From contig JAAFJB010000011.1 in assembly GCA_013297995.1 (NCBI GenBank), positions 1-56,135 on the forward strand: DNA of 56,135 bases, read 5' to 3'. Positions 1-8,860 of this stretch are shown piece after piece. Numbering within the stretch: the first letter of the stretch is position 1; each line of letters opens with the position of its first letter. Both the position numbers and the translations under genes were made by a program. This stretch comes from Chitinophagales bacterium (lineage in GTDB: Bacteria; Bacteroidota; Bacteroidia; Chitinophagales; Chitinophagaceae). The notes below the pieces were generated by a model. The model did not search any database. It had not been told where the DNA came from and saw nothing but the letters and a program-made list of their open reading frames with translations.

Positions 1-1116
1 ATTTTATTAATACAATTGCTTCTTTCAACTCCATTATTTGCTTCTGATTCGCTTCAAATAAAACTCTCAAAAAACAATTATGCGCAAAACGATTCATTAG
101 AAGTGAAAATTATTTTACCTAATGAGCTTGTACATAAACTAAAATCGGCTACAGCGCATATTTGGATTGATGATTTAAAAACTAAAAAAAGATGGAAATT
201 CAGGTATCCCGTTATTGAAGGAGAAGTGAATGCTGCTCTGCTCATTAACACCAATATTCCAACTGGTAATTATGCAATTAGCTGTCTCGTTCAAAGCGGA
301 TTTTACCGCATGCAAGGAATAGTAACAGAAAGAGATAAAAAAGATTCTATTATTAATTATATGATGCGAACAGCGAATAAAAAAATAATGGTAGACCAAG
401 TGAAAGTAGACCCCAATGGTCGTTTTAATATGAAGCCCATGTTGTTTCAAGATACAGCTAGATTTTATTTTTCGCCCCTAACAAAAACAAAAAATAACTA
501 CCTATCTGTAATTTTAAAAACACCTATCGACTCTGCTTTTGAACCACTTGCAACCAATACTGCTTTCTTTGCAATTGGAAATGCAACGGATTTAAATAAA
601 GCCAATGAAAATTTCGAGTTATTATTAGATGATCCAGAAGAAATTAATGACTTACCCAATGTAACCGTTTACGGTAAAATAAAAACCAAAGTGCAACAAT
701 ATGAAGAAGCCTATGTAAGTGGTTTATTCAAAAATGAGAACGCCACAGTTTTTGATGGGATGGATAGTGATGAAATAGCCAATTCCCAAACCCTTAGTTG
801 GTTTATACAACAGCATATTCCTGGATTAACAGTTGCATTTGGCGCCGATAATAATGAAGTATATAAATGGCGTGAAGAGATTTGTTCTATTTTTATTGAT
901 GAATTTGAAGTGTTGCCAGGCGAGCAAACCATGGTATTTCCGCGCGATATTGCCATGATTAAAGTGTTTAGACCGCCTTTCTCTTTTAGCTCTAGCACTG
1001 GTTTTGCAGGTGCTATTGCTATTTATACCAAAAAAGGAAAGTTTGCAGATAATAATGCTGCCAAATTTTCTTTTGTGCTAAAAGGATACACTCCATTTGA
1101 TGGTATCTGGAAATAA
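1..1116 (+). CDS. Exported protein with TonB plug-like C-terminus (5' end outside window)
   Basis: The frame is open from base 1, so the true start lies upstream. The first codons read as the hydrophobic end of a signal peptide finishing near LFASDS. The N-terminal half (DSLQIKLSKNNYAQNDSLEV and following) resembles the beta-sandwich macroglobulin-like domains that Bacteroidota place before plug domains. The C-terminal third, from about residue 220 (NVTVYGKIKTKVQQYEEAY), has the look of a TonB-dependent receptor plug, with IPGLTVAF and a final GAIAIYTKKG strand, but no beta-barrel follows. It is probably a cell-envelope protein; its substrate is unknown. The plug assignment is by pattern only. 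Confidence 0.75.
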   Translation: MLLIQLLLSTPLFASDSLQIKLSKNNYAQNDSLEVKIILPNELVHKLKSATAHIWIDDLKTKKRWKFRYPVIEGEVNAALLINTNIPTGNYAISCLVQSGFYRMQGIVTERDKKDSIINYMMRTANKKIMVDQVKVDPNGRFNMKPMLFQDTARFYFSPLTKTKNNYLSVILKTPIDSAFEPLATNTAFFAIGNATDLNKANENFELLLDDPEEINDLPNVTVYGKIKTKVQQYEEAYVSGLFKNENATVFDGMDSDEIANSQTLSWFIQQHIPGLTVAFGADNNEVYKWREEICSIFIDEFEVLPGEQTMVFPRDIAMIKVFRPPFSFSSSTGFAGAIAIYTKKGKFADNNAAKFSFVLKGYTPFDGIWK

Positions 1117-1196
1117 TTTTAGCCGAATTTAAATGACATTGAACCTGTTTGAGTTAATTATTTGAATTACCATAACTTCATACAAAATATCAGATC

Positions 1197-1379
1197 ATGG
1201 GAAAAGCAAAATCAACTAGAAAGAATACCAAAAAGCCTACCACTGCATCAGGAATGGTTTCAAAACCAGCGGGACCAACGGGTGGTTTTGGCAAGACCAG
1301 TGGCATGATGGCCAATCAAAATTTTTCTTCCTCAAAAAAGAAAGGCGGATTCAACGTAACACCCAGAAAAGCTTCTTAA
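1197..1379 (+). CDS. Small basic protein of unknown function
   Basis: A 60-residue protein with an ATG start, rich in Lys, Ser, Gly and Thr, with a basic N-terminus (MGKAKSTRKNTKKPTT) and a basic C-terminus (KKKGGF...PRKAS). It has no hydrophobic segment, no cysteine and almost no acidic residues, so it is probably cytosolic and disordered and could bind nucleic acid. It lies 80 bases after the preceding gene and is followed by the terminator of the opposing gene. I do not recognise a family. The gene is accepted because the frame is intact, the start is ATG and the composition is protein-like, but it could still be spurious. Confidence 0.55.
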   Translation: MGKAKSTRKNTKKPTTASGMVSKPAGPTGGFGKTSGMMANQNFSSSKKKGGFNVTPRKAS

Positions 1380-1453
1380 TTTCTGGCTGGTTGGTTTCTA
1401 ATTATTGATTGTTTTCTGCCAAGCATTTATTGAAGTAAACAAGGGCAGTAATG

Positions 1454-1499
1454 AAAAAATAGTCCGATACACTTCGAATTGTTCGAAGCGCATCGGACT
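1454..1499 (-). terminator. Rho-independent terminator of the BNR/sortilin-like gene
   Basis: An 18-bp stem spans 1461-1499 with a 3-base loop. On the minus strand two positions pair as G-U, whereas on the plus strand they would be A-C mismatches. The minus-strand stem is followed by a run of six T (A on the plus strand, 1454-1459). Both points assign it to the minus-strand gene that stops at 1522. Confidence 0.85.
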
Positions 1500-1521
1500 T
1501 ACTAATTTTAAAGTTTATCTC

Positions 1522-4500
1522 TTACTCTATTGGCTTATAGTCTTTAAACAGCTTAACCGGTGCAGCTTCTGCTAGTACTCTGTATTGTTTCCAAACTCCT
1601 TCAAAAAAAACATTTCCCTTCTTCACCACTTCACCAACGGCTTCTTCTGCATAATTCATCAACCGCATTTCTTGTATACCAGGCAGGGTATTTTTACCCA
1701 ATATTAATTGGCGTGCTTCCCCCAATAATCCATTCACGGTTTCCTGTGGAATATTTCCATAGCCTTGTTTTAACTGTGGCTTGCCATTGAGCATTTCACG
1801 AATTGCTTTAATCCCTTCTACTACCTGCTTTCCTACTTTGCGCAGTGTATCGGCATTTATCTTATCCATATTCGTTAATCCCGTTTCTACCTTACGCATG
1901 ATTTCTTCTGTTTCATTCATTCTATCATTTAATAAATTCAAACGAGTAATCAATTGATCCATTCTTGTATTGGCGTCTCTCACAGCCGTTCTTACTTCCT
2001 TTGATATGGGCGAGTAAGGGTCATCATTTACCACTACCATCATACTATCACTAAGTTCTTTCCCCCATTTAATTACTGCTTTATAGGTTCCTGGATCCAC
2101 CGCTAACCCTCCTGGCTCTGCTGTTACTGAGGCTGTTCTTCCCCCACCTGATCTGCCGCTTGCGGATTTCTGTAGAATTCCCCTTGCCTCCATTCCCCAG
2201 AAATATTTGTTATACCCACTATCTGCCTTTACCGTTAAGTTTCTGATAGAATTTCCACTTGCATCATAAATATGAATCAGTACTGAATCGGGTAAGCTGT
2301 TCTTACCTGTATCTGTTGCTGCTTTATTTAGAAAAAAACTTAAGGGCGCTCCTGTTTTTTTATTTTCCCCTTCATAAGTGCCATAGGTACTGTATTCTAT
2401 GCCAGACGGGTTTTTAATTTTTGCTTGATAGGCTTGTGGTGTTTCAAAAGCCATCAATTTTTTTGTAAATAACTGCCCCTTATTAGCAGCTAATTTTCTT
2501 AGGGCGCGAATATCATCTAATATCCAAATAGCTCTTCCAAATGTTCCTATCACCAAATCGGCTTCTCTTTCTTGTATGGCCATATCATAGGTAGATACAG
2601 CAGGATAACCATTCTTAAATTGTTGAAAAATATTTCCATTATCCATACTCACCCACAAACCTTGTTCTGTTCCAACAAAAATTAAGTTGGGTTCTACTGG
2701 ATCCTGTATGATACATAATGCATATCCAACTAACTTTTTTTCATCTACCAACTTTGTCCAGCTTTTACCATAATCGGTTGTACGGAAAATATAAGGTTTC
2801 ATATCTCCTCTTCTATAATCGTTTACAACAACAAATGCTTCTGCCGCATTGTAACGAGAGGCTTTTATTTGTGGAATCCACGCCCCTATAGGCATTCCGG
2901 GTATTTTACCGCGAAAATTAGTCCAGCTTTTACCCCCATCTCTAGTGAGTTGTACATTGCCATCATCGGTACCAATCCAAATCAACCCCTGCTCTTTTAC
3001 AGAGGGTTCTATGGTTAAAATAGTACAATGATTTTCTGCGCCTGTAATATCTACTGATATGCCACCATTATTTCTCTGATCAATTTTTGCAGAATCGTTG
3101 GTAGTTAAATCGCCCGATATCTGCTCCCACGATACCCCTTTATTGGTGCTCTTATTTACAAACTGACTACCATAATAAATAGTAGTTTTTTCAAAAGGAT
3201 CCTGCGCTATGGCAGCATTCCAGTTAAAGCGTTGCTTGGTATTTTTATTTACTCTAGGGGGACGAATATTCCACTGCTCGCCCGTAGCAATATTATAACG
3301 GGAAAGGGAACCACCTTGACTCATAGTAAATACCCAGCTAGGATCTTCGGCATCTGGCATTACATCAAAACCATCACCCCCACTTACACCCTGCCAAAAT
3401 GCATTTCTTATTCCACTCCGCATCCAAACGTAGGCAGGTCCGTGCCAACTTCCATTGTCTTGCAATCCACCCATTACATTATATGGAATTTGATTGTCAA
3501 CATTAATATGATAAAACTGACCGAGTGGTAATTTTTCATCAAACTGCCAGGTCTTTCCCCTATCTCTTGAAATGCCAATACCACCATCATTACCATCAAT
3601 AATAAAATTGGCATCATAAGGATGAATCCACCAAGCATGGTGATCGGGATGTATACCACTATAAGGAAGCACAGGCTTCCAAGTTTTACCCCCATCTTCA
3701 CTCATATTGATTACCTGATTGATATTATAAATTCTGTTTTCATTCTTAGTATCTACTGCTATATCCTGAAAATAAAAAGCGCGATTGGTTACTACTGCCG
3801 GATCGCTATTTACCAAGTCCCATTTCATTCCACCATCATCTGATTTATACAAACCATTCTTAGTAGCTTCTACCAATGCATATACCCTATTGGGTTCGGA
3901 GCGACTGATACTAATGCCTATTCGGCCATATTCTCCATCTGGCAAACCATCTGCTTTTCCTAATTTCTTAAAGGTTTTACCAGCATCATAAGTAAGATAA
4001 AAACCACTTCCTGCACCACCACCTTTCAAGCTCCAAGGAGTGCGTTTATGCTCGTACATATTCACAAAAAATTTATTGGGGTTTGAGGGATCCATCACCA
4101 TATCACCCACCCCACTATTTTGGTTGGTATATAAAATTTGTTGCCAGGTTTCACCCCCATCGGTTGTTTTATAAACGCCTCGCTCGGTATGATCTGCAAA
4201 AGGATTACCCATTACGCCCACATAAATTATTGCTGGATTATTGGGGTCAATCAAAATGCGATGGATATTACGCGTTTTTTCCAGCCCCATACATTTCCAG
4301 GTTTTGCCAGCATCTATACTTCTGTAAATACCCTCACCTAGACTAATAGAATTGCGCGGGTTTCCTTCACCTGTCCCCACCCAAATAATATTGGGATTGG
4401 ATTGTACAATTGCAAGTGCGCCTATATTTTGAATGGGTTGCTCATCAAAAATGGGTAGCCAACTGCCACCACCATTCTCCGTTTTCCATACACCACCACT

Positions 4501-4689
4501 GGCAGTGCCAAGGTATATAATATTAGAATTTGTCCATACCGCATCAATAGCAGTAACACGGCCACTCATACCAGCAGGTCCAATATTGCGGGGCTTCATA
4601 TTTTTAAAATGCTTGGCCAGATCTACCTCTTGGGCAATGGCATTTATTGTAATGAAAGCAAACAAAGCTATTATGGGTAATTTTCTCAT
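1522..4689 (-). CDS. Large exported BNR/sortilin-like beta-propeller protein
   Basis: A 1055-residue protein starting MRKLPIIALFAFITINAIAQ, a clear signal peptide. The frame continues 18 codons upstream to 4743, but that would bury the signal peptide, so the ATG at 4689 is chosen. The first 700 or so residues carry many BNR-type repeats with S/T-x-D-x-G-x-T-W cores (SIDAGKTW, TTDGGETW, TYDAGKTF, SRDRGKTW, TRDGGKSW, TTDYGKSW), as in WD40/YVTN/BNR and sortilin-like propellers. The C-terminal 150 residues look helical (DANTRMDQLITRLNLLNDRM). It is likely periplasmic or surface-located. Related proteins are often annotated as glycosyl hydrolases, but no catalytic pair is identifiable here, so the activity is unknown. 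Confidence 0.9.
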   Translation of the reverse strand: MRKLPIIALFAFITINAIAQEVDLAKHFKNMKPRNIGPAGMSGRVTAIDAVWTNSNIIYLGTASGGVWKTENGGGSWLPIFDEQPIQNIGALAIVQSNPNIIWVGTGEGNPRNSISLGEGIYRSIDAGKTWKCMGLEKTRNIHRILIDPNNPAIIYVGVMGNPFADHTERGVYKTTDGGETWQQILYTNQNSGVGDMVMDPSNPNKFFVNMYEHKRTPWSLKGGGAGSGFYLTYDAGKTFKKLGKADGLPDGEYGRIGISISRSEPNRVYALVEATKNGLYKSDDGGMKWDLVNSDPAVVTNRAFYFQDIAVDTKNENRIYNINQVINMSEDGGKTWKPVLPYSGIHPDHHAWWIHPYDANFIIDGNDGGIGISRDRGKTWQFDEKLPLGQFYHINVDNQIPYNVMGGLQDNGSWHGPAYVWMRSGIRNAFWQGVSGGDGFDVMPDAEDPSWVFTMSQGGSLSRYNIATGEQWNIRPPRVNKNTKQRFNWNAAIAQDPFEKTTIYYGSQFVNKSTNKGVSWEQISGDLTTNDSAKIDQRNNGGISVDITGAENHCTILTIEPSVKEQGLIWIGTDDGNVQLTRDGGKSWTNFRGKIPGMPIGAWIPQIKASRYNAAEAFVVVNDYRRGDMKPYIFRTTDYGKSWTKLVDEKKLVGYALCIIQDPVEPNLIFVGTEQGLWVSMDNGNIFQQFKNGYPAVSTYDMAIQEREADLVIGTFGRAIWILDDIRALRKLAANKGQLFTKKLMAFETPQAYQAKIKNPSGIEYSTYGTYEGENKKTGAPLSFFLNKAATDTGKNSLPDSVLIHIYDASGNSIRNLTVKADSGYNKYFWGMEARGILQKSASGRSGGGRTASVTAEPGGLAVDPGTYKAVIKWGKELSDSMMVVVNDDPYSPISKEVRTAVRDANTRMDQLITRLNLLNDRMNETEEIMRKVETGLTNMDKINADTLRKVGKQVVEGIKAIREMLNGKPQLKQGYGNIPQETVNGLLGEARQLILGKNTLPGIQEMRLMNYAEEAVGEVVKKGNVFFEGVWKQYRVLAEAAPVKLFKDYKPIE

Positions 4690-4721
4690 ATTGGGGTAAT
4701 TTTTAAGAACTGGTAATTTCT

Positions 4722-4740
4722 GTAAATAAGTATTATTTAC
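4722..4740. promoter_or_regulatory. Perfect palindrome in divergent promoter region
   Basis: GTAAATAAGTATTATTTAC has 8-bp arms around a 3-base centre. It lies between the divergent BNR protein (start 4689) and the DUF5690 protein (start 4811), 33 bases upstream of the former. It could be an operator for both genes. AT-rich palindromes of this size can arise by chance in this genome, so confidence is low. Confidence 0.3.
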
Positions 4741-4810
4741 CAAATACTAAGGATGAGTGGCTATATTTATCAGTAGAATAATTTATGCTGAAAAGAATCA
4801 ACACTTCTAA

Positions 4811-6088
4811 ATGAGTAAAAATAAACTGGTTGAAAAATTAAGTGGTATTAAGTCGGCGCTCTACGCTGCCCTTATTGCATTTCTAACTTATACCATGATA
4901 TTCGGTTTTAGAAAATCATATACAGTGTGTTTATTTGATGGGATTAGTTTTTTTGGATTTCAGTATAAAACATTACTTGTATTTAGCCAGATGATGGGTT
5001 ATTTAATGGCAAAATGGTATGGCATTAAATTCATTGCAGAGTTAAAGCGGTTGGAAAGGTATAAAATTATACTTGTTTTAGTAAGCATTGCATGGCTGGC
5101 TTGGCTATTATTTGCGTTGGTACCAGCACCTTATAATATTGTATTTTTATTCATCAATGGATTTCCACTGGGAATGTTATGGGGGGTGATTTTTTCTTAT
5201 ATTGAAGGAAGAAAAACTACCGATTTTATAGGAGCGGCGTTGGCAGTGAGTTTTATTTTTTCGTCGGGATTTGTAAAATCAGTAGGAGGATGGCTATTAC
5301 TTCATTTTAACCTATCAGAATTCTGGATCCCATTTGCAACAGGATTGGTATTTGTATTGCCACTACTGCTTTTTATTTATCTGATGGAAAAAATTCCACC
5401 ACCCAGTTCTGAAGATATTGCTTTGCGAATGAATAGAACACCGATGGATGCTGCGCAACGGAAATTATTTATCAAACAATTTTTACCCGGCATTATTGCA
5501 GCAGTAATTATTTATGGTTTTGCTACCATCTTCAGAGATATCCGCGACAATTTTGGGGCAGATATGTGGAGAGAAATGGGTTATTTAAATCAACCTGCAA
5601 TTTTCTCACAAACAGAAACGCCTATTACCTTAATTATTCTGGTTTTAATTGGCAGTATGGTAATGATTAAAAACAGTTTTAAAGCCTTGATGGTTGCACA
5701 TTTTATGATATTGCTTGGATTTGTGGTTGCGGGCGGCTCCACCTATTTATTTAGGCAAGAGTTGATTAGTCCCCCTTGGTGGATGACCTTGGTAGGGCTC
5801 GGATTGTATATGGTATATATACCTTTTAACTGTGTGTTTTTTGAAAGATTGATTGCCGCATTTCGCTTTACAGGCAATGTTGGTTTTTTAATTTATGTAG
5901 CCGACTCATTTGGGTATTTGGGCAGTGTAACGGTGCTGCTTAGTAAAGAAATTGGTAAAGTGCAATTAAATTGGGTGGCATTTTTCTCTAATAGTGTGAT
6001 GGGGTTGTCTGTGGCCGGAGTAATTATTACGGTGTATTGTGCAAAGTATTTCACCCAGAAATATAGTAAAAACGCCTCTTTTTTATAG
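4811..6088 (+). CDS. DUF5690 family membrane protein (MFS-like)
   Basis: A 425-residue polytopic protein with about 12 hydrophobic segments. The N-terminal part (LTYTMIFGFRKSYTVCLFDG) and the loop GFPLGMLWGVIFSYIEGRKTTDF match my memory of the DUF5690 family, which is largely restricted to Bacteroidota and related to major-facilitator permeases. The substrate is unknown. It is divergent from the BNR protein, which may share its control region. The start codon is ATG at 4811 with no competing upstream start. Confidence 0.85.
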   Translation: MSKNKLVEKLSGIKSALYAALIAFLTYTMIFGFRKSYTVCLFDGISFFGFQYKTLLVFSQMMGYLMAKWYGIKFIAELKRLERYKIILVLVSIAWLAWLLFALVPAPYNIVFLFINGFPLGMLWGVIFSYIEGRKTTDFIGAALAVSFIFSSGFVKSVGGWLLLHFNLSEFWIPFATGLVFVLPLLLFIYLMEKIPPPSSEDIALRMNRTPMDAAQRKLFIKQFLPGIIAAVIIYGFATIFRDIRDNFGADMWREMGYLNQPAIFSQTETPITLIILVLIGSMVMIKNSFKALMVAHFMILLGFVVAGGSTYLFRQELISPPWWMTLVGLGLYMVYIPFNCVFFERLIAAFRFTGNVGFLIYVADSFGYLGSVTVLLSKEIGKVQLNWVAFFSNSVMGLSVAGVIITVYCAKYFTQKYSKNASFL

Positions 6089-6140
6089 TGTACTATTAAT
6101 TTATCGCCACTTTTTCATAGTACACTATGAATTTATCGCT
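6085..6140 (+). repeat. Two 24-bp direct repeats with a 32-bp period upstream of the AAA ATPase gene
   Basis: Copies at 6085-6108 and 6117-6140 agree at about 20 of 24 positions. Each starts with a near-palindromic block (TAGTGTACTA in copy 1, TAGTACACTA in copy 2; the two blocks are reverse complements of each other) and continues with AATTTATCGC. The 32-bp period is about three helical turns, so both would face the same side of the DNA. Copy 2 runs straight into the -7 box of the next gene. Confidence 0.6.
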
Positions 6141-6147
6141 AAATTTG
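6140..6147 (+). promoter_or_regulatory. -7 promoter box TAAATTTG, probably giving a leaderless transcript
   Basis: TAAATTTG matches the Bacteroidota -7 consensus TAnnTTTG. The ATG at 6152 starts only 4 bases after it, which puts the expected transcription start at or next to the start codon. Confidence 0.5.
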
Positions 6148-6151
6148 TACA

Positions 6152-7270
6152 ATGATACCCCGATACTTAAAGGAAGAAATTACTCATTTACTTCCATCCA
6201 AAAAAGTGATTGTGTTGCTTGGTGCAAGGCAAGTAGGCAAAACAACTTTACTCAAAAATTTGTTTCCCAATGCGTTATGGTTGAATGGTGATGATGCTGA
6301 CACAAGGCAGAAACTAACCAATGCCAATGAAAACTTGTTGAAAAATGAGCTGGGCACGTTTAAAACACTGGTGATTGACGAAGCACAACGAATTGAAAAT
6401 ATAGGTATTACAGCCAAAATCATAGCCGATCAATTACCAACTATTACTTTAATTCTTTCTAGTTCATCTTCTTTTGAGCTAGCCAATAAAATTAATGAGC
6501 CATTAACAGGAAGAAAATGGGAATTAAATATGTTTCCAATAAGCTATCAAGAAATGGTTGGATACCATTCAGCCAACACAGAAAACAGGTTATTAAAACA
6601 AAGATTATTATATGGTTACTACCCTGAAGTGGTGATGGGCGAAGGAAATCAACAAGCACTACTCAAAGAAATTTCAAGTGCTTACTTATACAAGGATATA
6701 TTAACATGGGAAAATATTCACAAACCAGATAAGCTAGAAAGATTAATACAAGCCATAGCCATGCAAGTAGGGCAACTGGTATCTTACCATGAATTGGCAC
6801 AGATGGCTGGATTAAATGCTGCAACAGTTGAGCGTTATATTAACCTATTAGAAAAAGCATTCGTGATATATAGATTGGGAAGCTTTAATAGAAATCTAAG
6901 GAACGAATTAAATAAAAGTCGTAAAATTTATTTTTATGATAACGGTTTACGCAATGCTATAATTAATCAGTTTCAACAGGTTGAATTAAGAAATGATATA
7001 GGAGGACTCTGGGAGAATTTTTTACTAGCAGAAAGAACAAAATTTTTAGCAGCCAACAAAATATACTGTAACAGATATTTTTGGCGAACAAAAGATGGAG
7101 CAGAAATAGATTATATTGAAGAGTATAATGGGGAAATACACGCTTATGAATTTAAATGGAATCCTACTGCAAAAGCAAAATTTTCTGCCTCATTTATGAA
7201 TGAATACAAGCCAGTAGAAACCAACATCATACACTCCCAAAATTATATGCACTGGCTCGCGAATGCTTGA
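6152..7270 (+). CDS. AAA_14/DUF4143 family ATPase
   Basis: A 372-residue protein. The N-terminal P-loop domain has Walker A GARQVGKTT (about residues 23-31) and Walker B LVIDEAQR (about 72-79). The C-terminal DUF4143 half contains FYDNGLRNAI and the nuclease-like strand pattern WRTKDGAEIDYIEE...YEFKW. Proteins of this family are common, often solitary, accessory genes in Bacteroidota and archaea with no settled function. The final motif (D-x-E-I-D ... E-x-K) resembles the PD-(D/E)XK fold, an inference from spacing only. The upstream twin repeats suggest dedicated, perhaps autogenous, control. Confidence 0.9.
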   Translation: MIPRYLKEEITHLLPSKKVIVLLGARQVGKTTLLKNLFPNALWLNGDDADTRQKLTNANENLLKNELGTFKTLVIDEAQRIENIGITAKIIADQLPTITLILSSSSSFELANKINEPLTGRKWELNMFPISYQEMVGYHSANTENRLLKQRLLYGYYPEVVMGEGNQQALLKEISSAYLYKDILTWENIHKPDKLERLIQAIAMQVGQLVSYHELAQMAGLNAATVERYINLLEKAFVIYRLGSFNRNLRNELNKSRKIYFYDNGLRNAIINQFQQVELRNDIGGLWENFLLAERTKFLAANKIYCNRYFWRTKDGAEIDYIEEYNGEIHAYEFKWNPTAKAKFSASFMNEYKPVETNIIHSQNYMHWLANA

Positions 7271-7410
7271 ACAAAGTATGGTTAATAAATTACACACCCG
7301 CGCTGTATCAAAACCTTTGTTTGGAGTGCTGCTATCAATTACATTATTTCTGAGGGTGTAAATATATTTTACAAATGCTCTAGTATACTAACTTTATAAA
7401 CAACCTTCAG

Positions 7411-7974
7411 TTACTCACCCTTCTTCTCATTGTATTTTTTCTCTGCCTCCGCTGCCTTCTCAAAATCTAATACTACCCCATTTATACAATAACGCAATCC
7501 TGTTGGAGGTGGGCCATCTTCAAAAACATGTCCTAAGTGCGATTTACATCGACCACATTCTACTTCTGTGCGTTTCATGCCCAAAGTATTATCAGGCAAA
7601 TAAATAATAGACCCTTTTGAAATAGGCTCGTAAAAACTGGGCCAGCCACAGCCACTATCAAACTTAGTGTCACTTTTAAACAATGCATTTCCGCATACCG
7701 CACAATAATATGTTCCGATCTCTTTAAAATTTTCGAACTTACTGGTCCAAGGACGCTCTGTTCCCTTTTCTCTTGCAATATAATACAGCTCTGGCGAGAG
7801 TAATTTTTTCCATTCACTCTCTTTTACTGCCAACTTAGTTTTTTCTGCTTTGGAAAAATAAGGATTGTTTGATTTATTAATACTGTCCATTTTAGTTTTT
7901 GTATTTTTATTTTCTTGTCCATTACATCCCGAAATGGTAAACGTTACTACTAGTAATATAGAAAACCATTTCAT
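7411..7974 (-). CDS. msrB: Lipoprotein peptide-methionine (R)-S-oxide reductase
   Basis: A 187-residue MsrB that reduces methionine-R-sulfoxide in proteins. The N-terminus MKWFSILLVVTFTISGC is a lipoprotein signal with the lipid-modified Cys at 17, so the enzyme probably sits in the periplasm or on a membrane leaflet rather than in the cytosol. Zinc-binding pairs are CAVC (91/94) and CGRC (140/143). The catalytic Cys is 163 in RYCINGVVLDF. The length matches MsrB plus a secretion signal. It is transcribed divergently from adk. Confidence 0.95.
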   Translation of the reverse strand: MKWFSILLVVTFTISGCNGQENKNTKTKMDSINKSNNPYFSKAEKTKLAVKESEWKKLLSPELYYIAREKGTERPWTSKFENFKEIGTYYCAVCGNALFKSDTKFDSGCGWPSFYEPISKGSIIYLPDNTLGMKRTEVECGRCKSHLGHVFEDGPPPTGLRYCINGVVLDFEKAAEAEKKYNEKKGE

Positions 7975-8120
7975 AAGTTAATTTTTATAGATACAATGAA
8001 TTTACGTTTAAAGACTGTTAATAGTTTAAATTATTGCAAAAAATTCATTAAATAATGCTAAACACCCCTAATTTTCAGGTAGCACATGCATTTGTTAAAT
8101 GGTTTTTAACAGTGGTTTAG

Positions 8121-8128
8121 TATATTTG
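8121..8128 (+). promoter_or_regulatory. -7 promoter box TATATTTG for adk
   Basis: TATATTTG fits TAnnTTTG and lies 25 bases before the adk ATG, a normal leader length. A 7-bp inverted repeat at 8093-8111 lies just upstream, but is not beyond chance in such AT-rich DNA. Confidence 0.5.
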
Positions 8129-8153
8129 TACCTCATTCAAGCTTAGTACGAAT

Positions 8154-8738
8154 ATGTTTAATATTATCTTATTTGGTCCTCCAGGAAGTGGCAAAGGTAC
8201 CCAAAGCGAAAAGCTAATTGAAACTTTTGGCCTCAAACATCTTTCAACAGGCGATTTACTTAGAAGTGAAATTTCACGAGAGACCCCACTGGGCATGGAA
8301 GCTAAAAGCTTAATGGATAAAGGCCAGCTTGTGCCTGATGAAGTTGTAGTAGGCATGATTCATTCTGCTTTAGATGCCAATCCAGAGGTCAAAGGTTTTT
8401 TATTTGATGGCTTCCCCCGTACAACCGCTCAGAGTGAGGCTTTAGATAAATTACTAAAGCTTAAAAATACAGCGATAGGGGTGGTACTGGCACTAGACGT
8501 AAGCGAAGAAGAACTGGTAAAAAGATTGCTAAATAGGGGGCTCACCAGCGGCCGCTCTGATGATACCAACGAATCGGTAATAAGGGCTCGTATTGTGGAA
8601 TATAAAGAAAAGACCACCGTTGTGGCCAATCACTATGCCCAGTTTGATAAAGTGGTAAATATTAAGGGCGAAGGCTCGGTTGAAGAAATATTTTCAAATC
8701 TTTGCAGCGAAATTAATAATCGAATGTCTATTATATAG
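8154..8738 (+). CDS. adk: Adenylate kinase
   Basis: A 194-residue enzyme interconverting AMP + ATP and 2 ADP. P-loop GPPGSGKGT at residues 8-16; LSTGDLLR and DGFPRTTAQ are the AMP-binding signatures. The LID is the short form (RGLTSGRSDDTNESVIRARI) without a zinc-binding cysteine set. Its ATG has a good -7 box 25 bases upstream and a strong terminator 37 bases downstream, so it appears monocistronic. Confidence 0.97.
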   Translation: MFNIILFGPPGSGKGTQSEKLIETFGLKHLSTGDLLRSEISRETPLGMEAKSLMDKGQLVPDEVVVGMIHSALDANPEVKGFLFDGFPRTTAQSEALDKLLKLKNTAIGVVLALDVSEEELVKRLLNRGLTSGRSDDTNESVIRARIVEYKEKTTVVANHYAQFDKVVNIKGEGSVEEIFSNLCSEINNRMSII

Positions 8739-8774
8739 AACTGTTAAAGTTTAACAACCAATAACCAACTGCTT

Positions 8775-8809
8775 ACCCGTCCGCCCTTGGCGAGACGGGT
8801 ATTTTTTTT
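8775..8809 (+). terminator. Rho-independent terminator of adk
   Basis: ACCCGTC pairs with GACGGGT and an inner CGCC pairs with GGCG, followed by A and a run of eight T. It is GC-rich in an AT-rich context and immediately follows the adk gene. Confidence 0.92.
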
Positions 8810-8833
8810 GCCCCTGCCTTCTGCATCATCCCT

Positions 8834-8841
8834 TAGCTTTG
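8834..8841 (+). promoter_or_regulatory. -7 promoter box TAGCTTTG for paaZ
   Basis: TAGCTTTG matches TAnnTTTG and ends 19 bases before the paaZ ATG. It lies directly after the adk terminator, so paaZ begins a new transcription unit. Confidence 0.5.
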
Positions 8842-8860
8842 TTGGGCTAAATGCTGCTAT

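Noticed and set aside
7357..7373. Inverted repeat TGTAAA/TTTACA between the ATPase and msrB genes
   Set aside because: Short AT-rich arms and no T-run; not convincing as a terminator or operator.
8093..8111. Inverted repeat TGTTAAA/TTTAACA just upstream of the adk -7 box
   Set aside because: AT-rich 7-bp arms, chance level; no regulator nearby.
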